NCBI GenBank assembly: GCA_037126765.1
Contig: JBBCBC010000002.1
Coordinates: 46,070,889-46,134,888 of the forward strand
Source: Stenogyne calaminthoides
Lineage: Eukaryota; Streptophyta; Magnoliopsida; Lamiales; Lamiaceae
Reading direction: 5' to 3'
DNA length: 64,000 nucleotides
The number at the start of each line of letters is the position of its first letter. Within the stretch, counting starts at the first letter, position 1. The notes under the pieces are model-generated. The model was not told the origin of the DNA and did not search any database. It saw only the letters and a list, made by a program, of their open reading frames with translations. A program made the translations under genes and the position numbers. Positions 24,597 to 36,661 of this stretch are shown piece after piece.

Positions 24597-24710
24597 TTTG
24601 GGAACGAATTTGGTGTTATAGGAGTTATACGGTGGATTGATGATTTCGTAGAGTATTTGAGTGCCTAGTGTACTAACTATTAACTTTGTCAATAAAAAAT
24701 AAATAAATTA
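24597..24710 (+). repeat. 5'-truncated SINE of family A
   Basis: The body matches the 3' two thirds of the SINE at 18.21 kb: GGGAACGAAT, TAGGAGTTATACGG, GATTTCGTAGAGTATTTG, GTACTAACTATTAACTTTG, then an A-rich tail. The A and B boxes are missing, so it could not be transcribed on its own. Confidence 0.75.
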
Positions 24711-24942
24711 TACACTGCATGTCTTTTCTTTTCTAGACTAAAAATCCGTTAGCAATTTTCCTTTATTTTTTGGGGGAATTTCAACCCGTACAAAGTGCAA
24801 TTTTATATCAACCAGGCGCCAAATCGTGCGGCTAAGATTCTGGCGCCTAAGATTCAGCCACCCCCTCCCGGACGTATATAAATGCCGGAAAATTGATAGA
24901 AGCCCAAACTTTAAACAATTTGAAAAATCTCTCGTGAGCTCC

Positions 24943-27379
24943 ATGGCGGGAAGCGATTCGCAGAAGCATCTGCTATCCTTAATTCGTAACGTCGGTTCCG
25001 AAAAATCTGAAGGAGGTAAAACCAAAAAACCTCGCATCAAATTGGTGATTTAGATCTCCTAAAAGAAAAGTAGAGTATTTCACAGTCGAAATTGTAATTG
25101 TTTCCCCATTTCTGATACTAAATATTTGCAGAACGGAGGATTGTGAATCTGAAGAAACGAATCGAAGAACTAAGATATGAGCTGGATGCAGCAAACATGG
25201 CGCTGGAACAGGCAAAGCGTGCGAAAGAGACCATGGATCAAGAGCTTAAAGGCTATGAAGTTGAATTATCCATTAACGAGGCCTCGCTTCAAGCGTTAGA
25301 GGTTTTATGTTGCCATATATTTCTGATTCTGGTTGGTAATGATATTTTCATATTTTTTTGAGGAATTTCCGTAACATGCTTGAGCGGAGATGTGACTACA
25401 AGTTAATTCTCTAATTATCGGTTATATAGTTTAGTTTATCTCCCTGGATCTGATTACTAGGTAGGGAAGAGGATTTTGTGGAACTCATCTCCTTGAATCG
25501 TGATGCGCAGCTTAATTATTTGACATTATTGCTGGAATTTGTTTTTAGGCGAGGATTGCTCTCACTAACAATGAGATATCAACACTTAGCTCTGAATTGG
25601 TGGCTCTCAAGGTAATATCTACAGTTTTATTACATATGCATCAATAATATGCACCTTACTTTGGTGGATAGGTGTTTCGTTTCATGTGTTTTATTAACTT
25701 TTCTATGGTGAATCATGCTTCAATGATGTGAAGAGCGAAGAGAATTCCTCACGGTAAGGATTTCTAAAGGTTCAAATCAGTTTAGTCTGAACTATTTCAA
25801 ACAATTTTATCTCACTAGCGATTCACACACACGCCACATATCATTGTTTTAAGCTGAATGTTTTCACTAGGATATTGTATATTTAGTTCTCTGTAAATTG
25901 ATTTGTTCTATTACAATTTATAGATGTATAGATCTAACTTGCCTCTGAACATATTTATCCCTGATTTGGCAGAGATGGGTTTATTGGAAAAATGCTTGAG
26001 CTTAACGCAAAGATAAGGTCAGCCTATTTTACATTGTCAATGCCTGGAGTTCCTTACCTCCATAGGAGATATCTTTTCAAGTGTTTACTGTAATATTATT
26101 TAATTTCTCATTTGAACTGAGGATAGATTAGTGCGTGTGAATTATTCTTCTCTCTCTGGCCAATTTGGTTTTATGATGCTTATCAAGTAACATACTATTA
26201 AGATACAGATTGATTGCTTGATATGTAGCATAGTGCCAGAATGAGACAGAAGAATAGCCAGTAGCATATTGGCCCTTGCAAATCTAGATTCATTGTAGGC
26301 TGTGAAAAATCTTTAAATTTTTGCCGTCTTTTTTCTGTCACAGGAAATTTCAAGAGCGTGTTGTCTCCTCTTTCAATGCGGATAATTGCAACGAAGCAAC
26401 CTTAAGTGGTGGTATGTTTGTATATATGCAGTAAAGTGATATGTCAGCAAAGAGGAATTCCATATCTAAACATCTATTACAACGTTAAATTGAAATAACA
26501 TAATATGACTTTGACTGACGGTAGATAAGGAAGTAATCTAGATGTTGATTTCATCGGTTAAAAGTTGATTATTCCTTATTTTTCTTATCTTCAATTGCTC
26601 GCTTGGACTCATTTTATATATCTGTTATTTGATAGTAAAGTAGAATGAATAATCTCTATTTGGTGCTAAAGTAACTTTGGAGTCATTCGAAAGCAGGCTC
26701 CTTAACTGCACACGAGCAAGAAGCTGAACAAGCTAGATTGGTTATGGAGAACAAACTTGCTCAACTAATCTTGCACACTGACCAGGAGGAACAACAACTT
26801 AAAGCTGAAGTAGAGATTCATGATCAGGTGGTTAGTTAATCTTGATATATAGTGTGGACTGTGGAGTGCCAATTCTGATGATTAATTAGGATATGAGACA
26901 TCTATACTATGGGCTCCTTAAATTATGTAATGTGCCTAAAAGTGCTTAACAGCTACTATTTTGTGAAATTAACTGGATAAACTTCTGGTGCTTGTGCAGC
27001 TCCAAAAAGATCTTCGTAATTTGGAAAGAAAAATATTTCTATTGGAGTCAGTGAGGAGAGAAAGCATGGAGCTCCAGGAGTTGAGTAGATATCCCTGTGT
27101 TCCGTCAGTTGTATTTGAATTAGGCACCCGTGGTATATTTCACTGATAACTTGGATAATCTAACTACTTATGATTTGCTGAATAATTCGGCATTAGCATT
27201 AAATGTTTATACGATATTACCATATTTTTGCCTTAATTGGGAACAAGCAGACTTCAGAACTGGAAGAAATGTGTGCTGCTTCTGGTGAAGAGCTTCAAAA
27301 GAGATTTTTATGTCCCCGCTGTAATCAAGATAATTCAGGGGAACTCAGTGAAATTCTTCAGACAAGTGATGGAAGCTAA
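24943..27379 (+). CDS. Coiled-coil protein of unknown function with an apparent AT-AC intron
   Basis: I do not recognise the function. Nine exons fit: 24943-25015, 25132-25301, 25549-25611, 25734-25753, 25973-26017, 26344-26411, 26697-26827, 27000-27088, 27253-27379, giving 261 residues. Most of the protein (about 25-225) is charged heptad-like sequence, for example NLKKRIEELRYELDAANMAL, with no signal peptide or membrane segment. The C-terminus holds a CPRC pair (FLCPRCNQ). The start is the ATG in CTCCATGG. The last intron does not obey GT-AG: the frame is kept only by an intron starting ATATCC and ending AC, with CCTTAAT near its end, the hallmarks of a minor-spliceosome (U12) AT-AC intron. 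The gene converges on the inositol phosphatase, whose stop is about 560 bases away. A structural role in the nucleus or cytoskeleton would be a guess. Confidence 0.8.
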
Positions 27380-27940
27380 ACTCCTGTAAGTAATTCAATC
27401 TGTTCACATGCAAATCACATCGTATAGCTATCTGCAATTATATAGAACCAATACATATATTGGACAGCTGAGACTTCATATTTCTTGTTTGTATTTGCAA
27501 TGATTGCTCACTTGGATGATTTGATTGACTTGGATGTGTAGAGCTTATCTTACCTCACATAATCTCTACTACTATATCGTGTAAAATATCTTCTCTGTTT
27601 TTAAACATCGGATACATTCTAGATTGTTAACATGCATGAATGATTTGCTTTTGTTACTTATACACATATTCTGTTTGCGTATTTACTTTGGTTGAGTGAA
27701 TTGGCATATATGAAGCTTTTCAGTATCAGTACAAAAATAAATAGAATTGCGCTATACTTTGTCTGTCAAATAAACTAGTCTGTAAATTTGCTAATGAAGC
27801 TTTACATATCATTCACAATTAATGAAAATAATGTTGGTGTAGCCTCTTCATTTTCCATTCCAATTATCTGCTGCAATATGTAAAGAATTAGGCATTGGTT
27901 ACTAAAAATTTAAGAATATCTATCATCCTAGAGAAAAAAA

Positions 27941-29923
27941 TTATGTTACACTTGGGAGACTCACAGTTGTGCTAGAAGTTTTAGGGGAAAATATGGGTGG
28001 GACTGTGGGAGACCTTGTGTTTTCAGCAATTTGAGCAGAGAAAAGAGCTGATACAGGCCGATGATCGGAAAACTTGCTTTCACTGCGGAAATAGGAAAGT
28101 TGCCTCACTCCTTTACCATACCACAGAATCCTATCACACCTGCAATTTAGTAACCAAACCACCTTGTAATTGTCCTAGAATGATTTTCTAGGTAGTTTCT
28201 CTTCTGAATGCAAAACTTCAGTTTTGAGCACCAAAAAACCACTTGGTCAGACATTCACATAATTTGATAATAACTTAGTTTAATGGCTCTCTCGTAAGTA
28301 AACTAGATATTAGTAAGTGATTGAGATTTTATAAAATATGATTTATCATTAAGCAAGATTCCCAAGATAGATAGAAATTTACCATGCTGGAGTTCTTTGC
28401 TTTTCTCCTGCTCTATTTGGGATTCCACCGGAATATCTATTGCAGTTGTAGGAAGAGTACTTATAAGTCGGCGCAAATTCTATGTTTCCTTCTTTCCAAC
28501 CCTGGAATACCCCGCCGTGTTCTAATTCCCTCCCCAACTGATCAAACCTCTGCAATGCTCTCCAATCTTGTTCTTTTATCAGCTGCCTTGCTAACTTGTC
28601 TTCTAAGTATAATCTGTAGTTGAGATCTCCGAACCAGAATATCCGACTGTCGTAAAAAATTAACAGTTCCTATTAGTTTGCTGCTAATAATGTTACATAT
28701 GCATATCAAAATTCCAAATGAGAAATCATAACTTACTCATGTCCTAATATAGTTAGGGGGTGGAGCTTATCTTCATCCTCATGGACCCGTTGAAAAGACG
28801 TTCTCCTGAAAATCTCCGAAACTTGATGATTCCTTCTTCCTTCGTCGCCTTTCTTCTCACCGGAGGCTAAATGTGCAGCTACGAAGCAAAAACTCGTTCC
28901 ACCTATACACATGCTCACAGAAACTGATCCTTTATTTCCCAAATAGCCCATTATACCACAAGCCACTGAACAGACTTTAACACCTGATACGTTGTACTTC
29001 TTCACCAATTCCCTTCTCATCCACACACTAATAAACACTCCAACCATCTTCTTGCTCGCCATTAATTTGTACCTACTGAGTTCTCTCTGCTGCTCAAACT
29101 CGTCTTTATCAGGAATTGTGGTCTCGTTGCTAGGTTGTCTGTTAGAGCCATCTTCTTCTCCATTATGATCATTCTCATTGGATAAGGGATGTACCACAGG
29201 TGTTAACCATGGACATCCATATTTATCATTAATTGTTCTTCCTATTAGTTGATTCCAGTTTGTAGCTTCTGTTGGATCCTCTGCTCCAATTACAGTTGCC
29301 GCCTTTAACGGAACGATTTCTTGGAATCTGCAGTATCCAAACTCATTGGCTTGAGATAATATATATATATAGAGAGAGTATGGAAACCATGTATTTGTGT
29401 ATGTATATAGTGAAGAGGTTTTGGCTTAAAACATACCCAAGAACATATACATCAGCTGCATCATCTCTGAGATTCAGCCATTCATCCAAATCTACAGCCA
29501 AACTACCCACAGGAGACCTTCCAGCCACATTCCAAGTACCCACAAAAATCCTGAAAACATAATAAAAACTCCCATCCTTGTTATACAAAAAACATCAACC
29601 ACACCCTTGTTTACGCTCTTGGTGTTTAGAAACTAACCCCAGTTGATCTAATGCACAAAATTGATCCATCTCCAGCGACCGAGACGAGAAATCATCCGCG
29701 TAAACATCCTCATCCTCACCTCCATCTGTATCATAATACATTTATATCTTAATATATTCATCATAAAAGATCTGCTAAAAAAACTAAGGCAATAAGAAAA
29801 GAGCATATGCCATTTTACTATGCCTGAAATTTCACATAGTCGTAAAGAATCGGCTCTCTTTTGCTTCCTCAAAAACCAGCGACGAAACTTTTTAACTCTT
29901 GGGTTCCGGAGCTTTCTTTCCAT
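27941..29923 (-). CDS. Type I inositol polyphosphate 5-phosphatase
   Basis: It removes the 5-phosphate from inositol phosphates such as Ins(1,4,5)P3, and in some family members from PtdIns(4,5)P2, so it damps phosphoinositide signalling. Six exons on the minus strand: 29923-29824, 29725-29638, 29550-29437, 29327-28737, 28646-28383, 28139-27941, giving 451 residues. The family motifs are in order: FVGTWNVAG, FQEIVPL (102-108), GYLGNKGSVSVS, WFGDLNYR (302-309) and SDHRPVSALF (410-419), which carries the catalytic Asp/His of the endonuclease-like fold. The N-terminus is basic (MERKLRNPRVKKFRRWFLRK) and could touch membranes. No WD40 repeats are present, so it is the short plant type. The first intron begins GC rather than GT (CAG|GC). 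Which numbered paralogue it is cannot be said. It converges on the coiled-coil gene. Confidence 0.92.
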
Positions 29924-32657
29924 TTAGGCAAGAATCCATACCCCAGTTACAAATCAATGGAGAGGTAAAAGACTGAAATTCTCAAGTTTTTCATTATAGA
30001 AAGCTGTACATTTTCTTGCCGGTTTTTCAAAAAACAAATGAAAATCTGGGATTTGCTGTGAATGAATGGATATTGTATTGACCGCCTGCACACAAATATG
30101 TTTACGAAGAGACAAATAGAAGAAGCCTTGTACAACTTGTGGCTGAAGCGGTAATCACTAGTGGGTGGGGGAGGGGGGTGATTAGAAGGTCAAAAGTGGC
30201 ATATTTGATGAAACTTATGTGTAGTCTAGCACAAAAATTAAGACCTCACATGGCTCAATCATAGCTTTGATTATTAGAAGTGCTTATCACGTACTTCTCG
30301 TGTGATGTTTCCTTTGAGGAAGATGCTACGGATATGTCTAGGTTAATAGCTTTTGCATGCTCAATTAATTATTCAAGATTTAGATTTTTCTCCTTTGCCA
30401 CAAATCGATATGATCTTTTTCCTTTTTTAAAAAAAAATGATTTTATTGCGATCCAATCTCAATTATGGTGACGATTTCTATGTGTGATTTAGTCATTTTT
30501 CTTAAATAATTAATACTCTTTTTTTATAAGTGCGAATGTATAGTATAATTCTCTCTTCCAATAATATTGTATCCCGAGATGAGATTATGCGTATCTGTTG
30601 ATTGAATAATTTGAAGTAAATAGAGAACCTTCCGGCTTCTGCTCTTTCATCTACCCAATGGAGACATGGATGTAGAAAATTTTGAAAGAAACCTTTTTCA
30701 ATTTGAGAGATATAACTTCACATTAACTTTAAGTCATTAAATAATATTTTTATAAGTCATTAAATGAGTTTCTACTTTCTAACAAGGTTATTCTTATTGA
30801 TATGTGATGGAAAAAACATCGGGTCAATTGAGGGGCCAGGGGCTTGAAAGTGCAAGTTCTTTAATCTTATCCAAACATGTGAACAGCATTTTTTTTTTTT
30901 AAAATAAGAAAGCATCTAATTTATTTACATTAAATAAGTATATAGGATTTAACATTTATGAGATTTTTCGAAGCATATTGGATCAACTGTCAAATAAGTT
31001 CAATTAGTCTAACCACCAATTTAGTTAGTCGGACGCTTAATAGAATTTGTTAGTCTAAAAAATATAACCAAAGGAATCTGCTAAATAATGAGCAGTTTGG
31101 TGGTTAGACTTATTTGCCTAGCTTTCATTTGACTTTTCAATGCGTAATAATTTGGGTTAGTGATAAATACGTGTTCAAAATTATTGGATTGAAGACTAGT
31201 ATTATTTAATGTTTAGTCCATCCATTGATTCCAGCACAAGTTATTGCTATGTACACACGTCGTGATGAGATTAATCATCTCACTAGCCAACTTGAGGTGT
31301 GGTAGTAGCATCTACGATTCATCTATTATGGCTACTGCCTGTCACTCTCCATTGATCAATTCATTTATGTATTATGAAATTATCATTGGTTTTTAGACTT
31401 TCATCCTTGATAATGAAATATTAGCGATGAGACTTTTTTTCCTTGATTATTATTTCATTAGACGAAATACTAAATTGAAAAAGGTAGGGAAAAATGGCCG
31501 TGACTTACTGACTTATAAGGTGAATTAATTGAAGAATCACTATATAGAGATTTGCCGTAGTTATTATAGCCATATAGAATCCCATCAACCAGACTAGAAT
31601 TTTATCCAAATTATGTTTGGCAAATATAGCTACTTTTAAATGATAAAAGCTTTTACGCTCCTGATTAGACGCGCAATCTTCAATTTTCTATCATATACTC
31701 ATATTAACATTTGAGTGACACTTTTAAGCACCAATTGCATCTTAATTGAATTCAATTTCAATTTGTATCAACCATCTACATTTTAAATACTAAATAATAA
31801 ATCTTAAATTATAATTTATTCAGATCGAATTGAGCCAATAATCATTCGGATTCGAAATGAATCATGAACCACTTTCGAAATCGAAATTTTGGTTCGGGCC
31901 GGGCCAAAAAACGAACTGGTAAAATAAAAAAAATTAAAATCCAATTGCACCAAATTAAAATTAGTGCAAATTGTGCATATGAGAATTTGTCATACATTTT
32001 TATATTTTAGTATTTTTAGTAATTATTCGATTAATAATTCAAATGTCTATAATATGACCGAGTCACTATACATAGAATTTTAATGAAAATTATTTGAGAA
32101 GATTTTTATTCTTTGGTTCACGAGACTGGATTGATTAGGTGTGATATGATTGAGTGGAATTGAGTAAGATTTATTTGATTGGACTGAATTTATTTGAATT
32201 AAGATATGTGTTTGGATTGTAGGATTGGAGTGAGGGATTAAATGAGATACCTATTAAAATATCATAAACACCCTGAAATTGAATTGAAACAACACATTTC
32301 ATTCTTTTGAATCTATTCAAACAATAGAAGGACAATTTGTAATATTGCACTTGTGATATGTTCTATCACACCTTTCACATGAAATTAATATATCCCTTTA
32401 CCCGGACTTGAAGCATATTATGGGCCCTCATCAGTCATCCTACAAACCAAACGTAAATTAATTGCGATTAAAATTTTAATCCTGACATATTCCAATTAAT
32501 CATGCGAACTTAACTCTCATTTCCTTTTCCGTTGTCTCCAAGGGATATCTATAGGAATGACTTGCGTATACGCCTTTTTAAAAAATTATAAAATTGGACC
32601 CTTTGATAAACTTGGTCTACCATTGCGTATAACATCCTATAATAGAGGGAAAGGGAT
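29924..32657. other. Gene-free intergenic DNA
   Basis: The first part is the promoter side of the 5-phosphatase. No further gene was recognised. Around 31838-31998 lies a piece related to one arm of the 58.6-kb fold-back element. 32650-32657 is the left target duplication of the hAT element. Confidence 0.45.
31838..31998. repeat. Single-arm relative of the 58.6-kb fold-back repeat
   Basis: It shares ATGAACCACTT, a GGGCCGGGCC/GGTCGGG block, AAATCCAATTGCACCAA, a GTGCAAAT phrase and GAGAATTTG with the right arm of the palindrome at 59.09-59.29 kb. No inverted partner arm is visible here. Confidence 0.5.
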
Positions 32658-33396
32658 TAGGCATGGCAGCGGGGCGGGAAATCCCCGTTTCCCGTGGGGA
32701 TCCGCCCCGATCGAGATAGGGAGTCTCCGCGAAAATTCCTCGTGGAGGTGGGATGGGAAATTTTTTTCCCCCGAAGGTCGGGTCGGGGCGGGGTCGGGGG
32801 ATAGCATTCCCCGCCCCGTTCCCCGCGGGGCTCGAATTAATTTTATAATTTAAATTAATATATATAATTATATATACATATATATATATATATAATTAAA
32901 TAATATGTTTTAAAATTCTAAACTTTAATATTGAAATTATAGCTTACTAATATATATTTTCTGAGGAGGAGCTTGACATGGATGCAAGTGAAACGTAGAA
33001 TTGAAGTTGTTTAATTATGAAAAAGAACAAATGAGATAAACAATAAGCTATTTTTTATTTTTATTTATGTTGCATGCTTAATTTTATATTTCGAATTTTT
33101 GTTGATGTTTATGTTGAACTATTTTTTAAATTTTTTAGATGTTGTTTAATTTGTATTTTAAATTTTTATATTCGTAATAAAATTGTGAAAATTAATTTTT
33201 ATAATTAAAAAAAAAAAAAAAAAAAAAAGGGACGGATTTCCTTAATCCCTCAGGATGAAAATTCTCCCAGGGAGGGAATAATGGTGATTTTTTTTCCGAT
33301 AGTTTCATTTTAATTTCCCCGCCTAAAATTTGAGGGAGACGGAGATGGGAGTTGTCCCCCCAATCCCCGCCCTGCCACGCCTCATTGCCAAGCCTA
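32658..33396. mobile_element. hAT-type element with GC-rich ends and perfect 8-bp duplication
   Basis: The element starts TAGGCATGGCA and ends TTGCCAAGCCTA (inverted), and lies between identical 8-mers AAAGGGAT (32650-32657 and 33397-33404). The ends are rich in GGGGCGGG/CCCCGCCC and contrast sharply with an AT-rich core that contains a poly(A) run (about 33208-33229). There is no transposase, so it depends on a related hAT enzyme. The identical duplications point to a recent insertion. Confidence 0.88.
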
Positions 33397-33404
33397 AAAG
33401 GGAT

Positions 33405-35064
33405 CTTCTTACTTTTAACGGATTGCAAATAAAAGCAGGTGATTCATTGTACTGCATTAAATGACGCAGCTTTTTCAAGTTGAGACATTCTAATCGGTAG
33501 ATGAGATTTTTTTTGGGAGAGATTTTGCAACCTCGCTCTTCGTTATCTTTAAGGGGTATATTATTATTTATTAATAATGAGAAAGGGAAAGAAAAAGGGA
33601 ATTAATTGGCTGGAGAATGTAGATGCGATACCTTCTTGAAGTGCATGTATGTTAGGCCAATAATTCTACACCATAGACATAGACTTGTTTTCTCATGTTT
33701 GATAGATTATTTAAAACCCCATTCATATTTAAAATTTAAAACTTGTTAATTTGAGCTCTATTCATTAAATAAACAATAGTCAGTAAGGATAATTTTCACG
33801 AATAAGATTTAAAACTTAATTCAAGCGTGATTATTATTTAACTAAAAGAAATATTCAAATTACTTTTTAAACTCACGGATTAATATTATCACTTTTTTAA
33901 CTCTAATATGAGATGATGGAGGTTGGAGGAAAACCAAATCACACCCGAATATAGAAATTTTATCTACATCCTCAAAGTTAAAGGAAAATCTTCTAAATTT
34001 GTGATTATTATAACTCCTAGACTTATCTTTATGATCATTTTTATTGACCCAGAGCATTTATAGGTTAATGCTTAATCTACTTTACGGGATGTTTGTAAAT
34101 ATAAATGGAGGGGCTGAAACATTTATTTATAAAGTTGCTTTCACAATTTTAACTACTGATAAGTATTTCTAAGATGTTAGTCTTGTGGTTGTGGTGCGTC
34201 AAATATTATTTTTACTTTTTTACTGAATATAACTAAATTAAATTAATTGCAAGAACACCCAAATAAAAGGTCATCTACGAAGATTGGGGTCCGACCAAAC
34301 ACTGAGGGCACGTTTGTTTTTGGTCTTGAGGTGAATGAGAGAAATTCTGTGAATAATAATCTGGTATTTGTTTTGTGTTGGATGTGATAGAGGTGGATGT
34401 AACTTTATGTCAAATTAATATTTTTTTAATTATAATGATGTATTATTTTATTATTGTTAGTTATTGTGATGATGATTGTATGAAAGAAAAGTTAAGAAAA
34501 AGTAGGAGAGATAATGAATTGTTGTAAACAAAGTATAAGAGAGAATGAATTCGTGTAAAAAAAAAAAGTGATGTGATAATTTTAAGGTATAAATGTATAA
34601 TAGGGGTGAATGTATATTTGAATAGAAGATGAAATGTAAAAATTTAAAAAATGGTCGGGATGGGAGGAAGCCCATCCCTCATCCTCGCCCGGATGAGGGT
34701 CTGGAATATTGGATATTATTTAAATACTTAATTTAGGTTTTTTGTATTCAGTTATGATTTATGTTGCAAAGAATGAGGATTGGACAAAACACAAAGTTTG
34801 GTCAAACACTCCCTCGGTTTCATATCTATTAATTTATATTTCTCAGGATCAAGGGTTTGGAGGTAATGAAAATAATTCATATAGATTATGTTGGTTAGTT
34901 TTGATACACAAGTAATAAGAATAGAAGTAAGTAATTAATTACCCTCATTCACTCAACACACCTCACATAATATTCATTGTTGATGTTCTAACCAAATAAT
35001 AACAATGCAATCAATAACCCTTAGTAATTGACCACATAATTATACTCATTATTATTATAATTAC
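33405..35064. other. Gene-free AT-rich DNA
   Basis: No gene is recognised. GGGCACGTTTGTTTTTGG near 34313 may pair with CCAAACTTTGTG-type sequence inverted near 34785-34815, suggesting another worn hAT-like MITE, but the match is short. Confidence 0.4.
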
Positions 35065-35075
35065 CATTCTCAAGT

Positions 35076-35297
35076 AACCCCAAGGGTTGGCCAAGTGGTG
35101 TAGGCTTGAGACTTAGGAGTATGCTCCTCTCTAGGTCTCAGGTTCGAAACCCCTAGGTGCGAAAAACTCTTGAGATGGCTCAGTTCATACAGAGCTCAGC
35201 TTTGACTTGAAATGGGGCCCCCGCTAATGGACGGTGAGTTCTGTTCCCCTGGATTAGTCGTGCTTCATGCCGAATATCGGGTTATAAAAAAAAAAAT
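35076..35297 (+). mobile_element. tRNA-derived SINE (family B), full length
   Basis: A pol III A box (TGGCCAAGTGGTGTAGG) and B box (GGTTCGAAACC) start the element. The 3' part (CGTGCTTCATGCCGAATATCGGGTTAT) ends in a poly(A) tail. A perfect 11-bp target duplication, CATTCTCAAGT, flanks it (35065-35075 and 35298-35308). The body differs from the family A SINE, so two SINE lineages coexist in this window. Confidence 0.9.
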
Positions 35298-35636
35298 CAT
35301 TCTCAAGTCATACCAAACGAGCCAGAAAAATCAATTAAATAACCATAAATATTTATATCAAATGGCTAATGTCTTTTTTGGGTGTTTCACGTAGATTTGA
35401 TCAAAAGTACAAGAACAATTGGAAACGATAATCATCCAAACAAAAAGCTCCAACCTATATTTTTTACACAAAATATTATACCGAGTAAGCAACTCAGTTA
35501 CTTGGGCTCATGATAGCTCTTCCATTCAAATGCTGGTCCCAAAACGTATAAAATTCGAGTTCTATGTTTTAGCTAGGAAGAAACACCATGATGCTCATCC
35601 ACATTAAAAAAAAAAAAAAAAAAAGTAAGTTTGGAG

Positions 35637-36072
35637 TTAAATTACTTTAATGCCCTTTGCATCAGTAACCAAATGCTGCCTAAACATAGTAATGAAGGCC
35701 TCAACTCTCATGTTCAGTTCTTCCTCAGAGAGGTGATCATAACCTTGTCTCTTTCCATCATCTTCTCCATAATCCGAGAAGCCTGCAGGTTTGGGTAGTT
35801 TCGTCATTTCACCACCACCATTGGTCGAAAGCGGCCTGCTACATCCATGTCTTGCCTTCTTCTTCTTGATCAACAACTTTGCACTTGCAAAATCTTCTCT
35901 ATCAATTTGGGACTTAGAAGTTAAAAGGATAGCTAACAACAAGAGATTGAGGGCAAGAAACGCCCACACGCGCCAATGTACGATCACAGACACCACGTTC
36001 AATACACGCCATGAATGCAGCTGCGAAACTCACTGCTTTTAGCCCGTCTTCTCCCTTCTCGTCTCCCACCAT
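35637..36072 (-). pseudogene. Small DUF761-type membrane protein, reading frame broken
   Basis: From the ATG at 36072 the first frame reads MVGDEKGEDGLKAVSFAAAF and continues to about IERG. The rest of the gene is in the next frame: a membrane segment (VWAFLALNLLLLAILL), a basic Lys/Arg stretch, then the C-terminal signature EELNMRVEAFITMFRQHL, typical of DUF761 (cotton-fibre-expressed) proteins, and a stop at 35637. The two frames meet near 36000-36010 with no AG-GT pair that could splice them, so a 1- or 2-base indel is the simplest reading: a recent pseudogene or an assembly error. The joined product would be about 140 residues, normal for this plant family of unknown function. Upstream lies a CT/GA-rich leader (36080-36100). 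Confidence 0.65.
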
Positions 36073-36648
36073 TTCCACACTCTCTCTCTCTCTCTGTCTT
36101 TCTATCTTTCTTCTAGTTACATAAAGTTGAAAAAGTGTAAGAAATGCTAAGAAAATGTCAATCTTAAGGCCATATATAGAGGAACAAATCATATAGAATG
36201 ATTTGGCTGGCTACCCTTTATTGCTAGTTGAGGGGCAAAAAAAGTTATGGCATCAAGTGTTGTAATGATGAGAAAGAGAGAGACAAGAAGACATTATTCT
36301 AGTCACGCAGTTGCAGCAGCATCACTGCACTATCTTATCACTGCTTCCAACTTTATAGTAACATTTTATTTGATTGCTTGGTTTTCAGGCGTGCACCGGC
36401 TTTTTCAGCATGTTTAAGCAATAGAATTCTTGTGTGCCCCCATTAGTTTAATGATAGTACACTGTATAATGTAAATCCTTCTTTAGTCATTTACTGTTAG
36501 AAGTAAATTGATGTAAATTTCATCTTTTGCTCTTCTTTTGTACTTTAGGATCCTATTATAGCATTATAAAAAATTATATATGGCTCCCTTTTTTTAAAGA
36601 AAAGCTATATAATGTGTCTAGCAAGCTTTATACTTGAGAGAAAGCCAA
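36073..36648. other. Upstream flank of the DUF761-type gene
   Basis: It contains the (CT)n tract of the presumed leader (about 36081-36098). No other gene or repeat was recognised. Confidence 0.45.
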
Positions 36649-36661
36649 CAATTGGCTGAAT

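Noticed and set aside
32557..32853. 98-codon frame rich in Gly and Arg
   Set aside because: It lies across the left border of the hAT element and is produced by the GC-rich terminal repeat.
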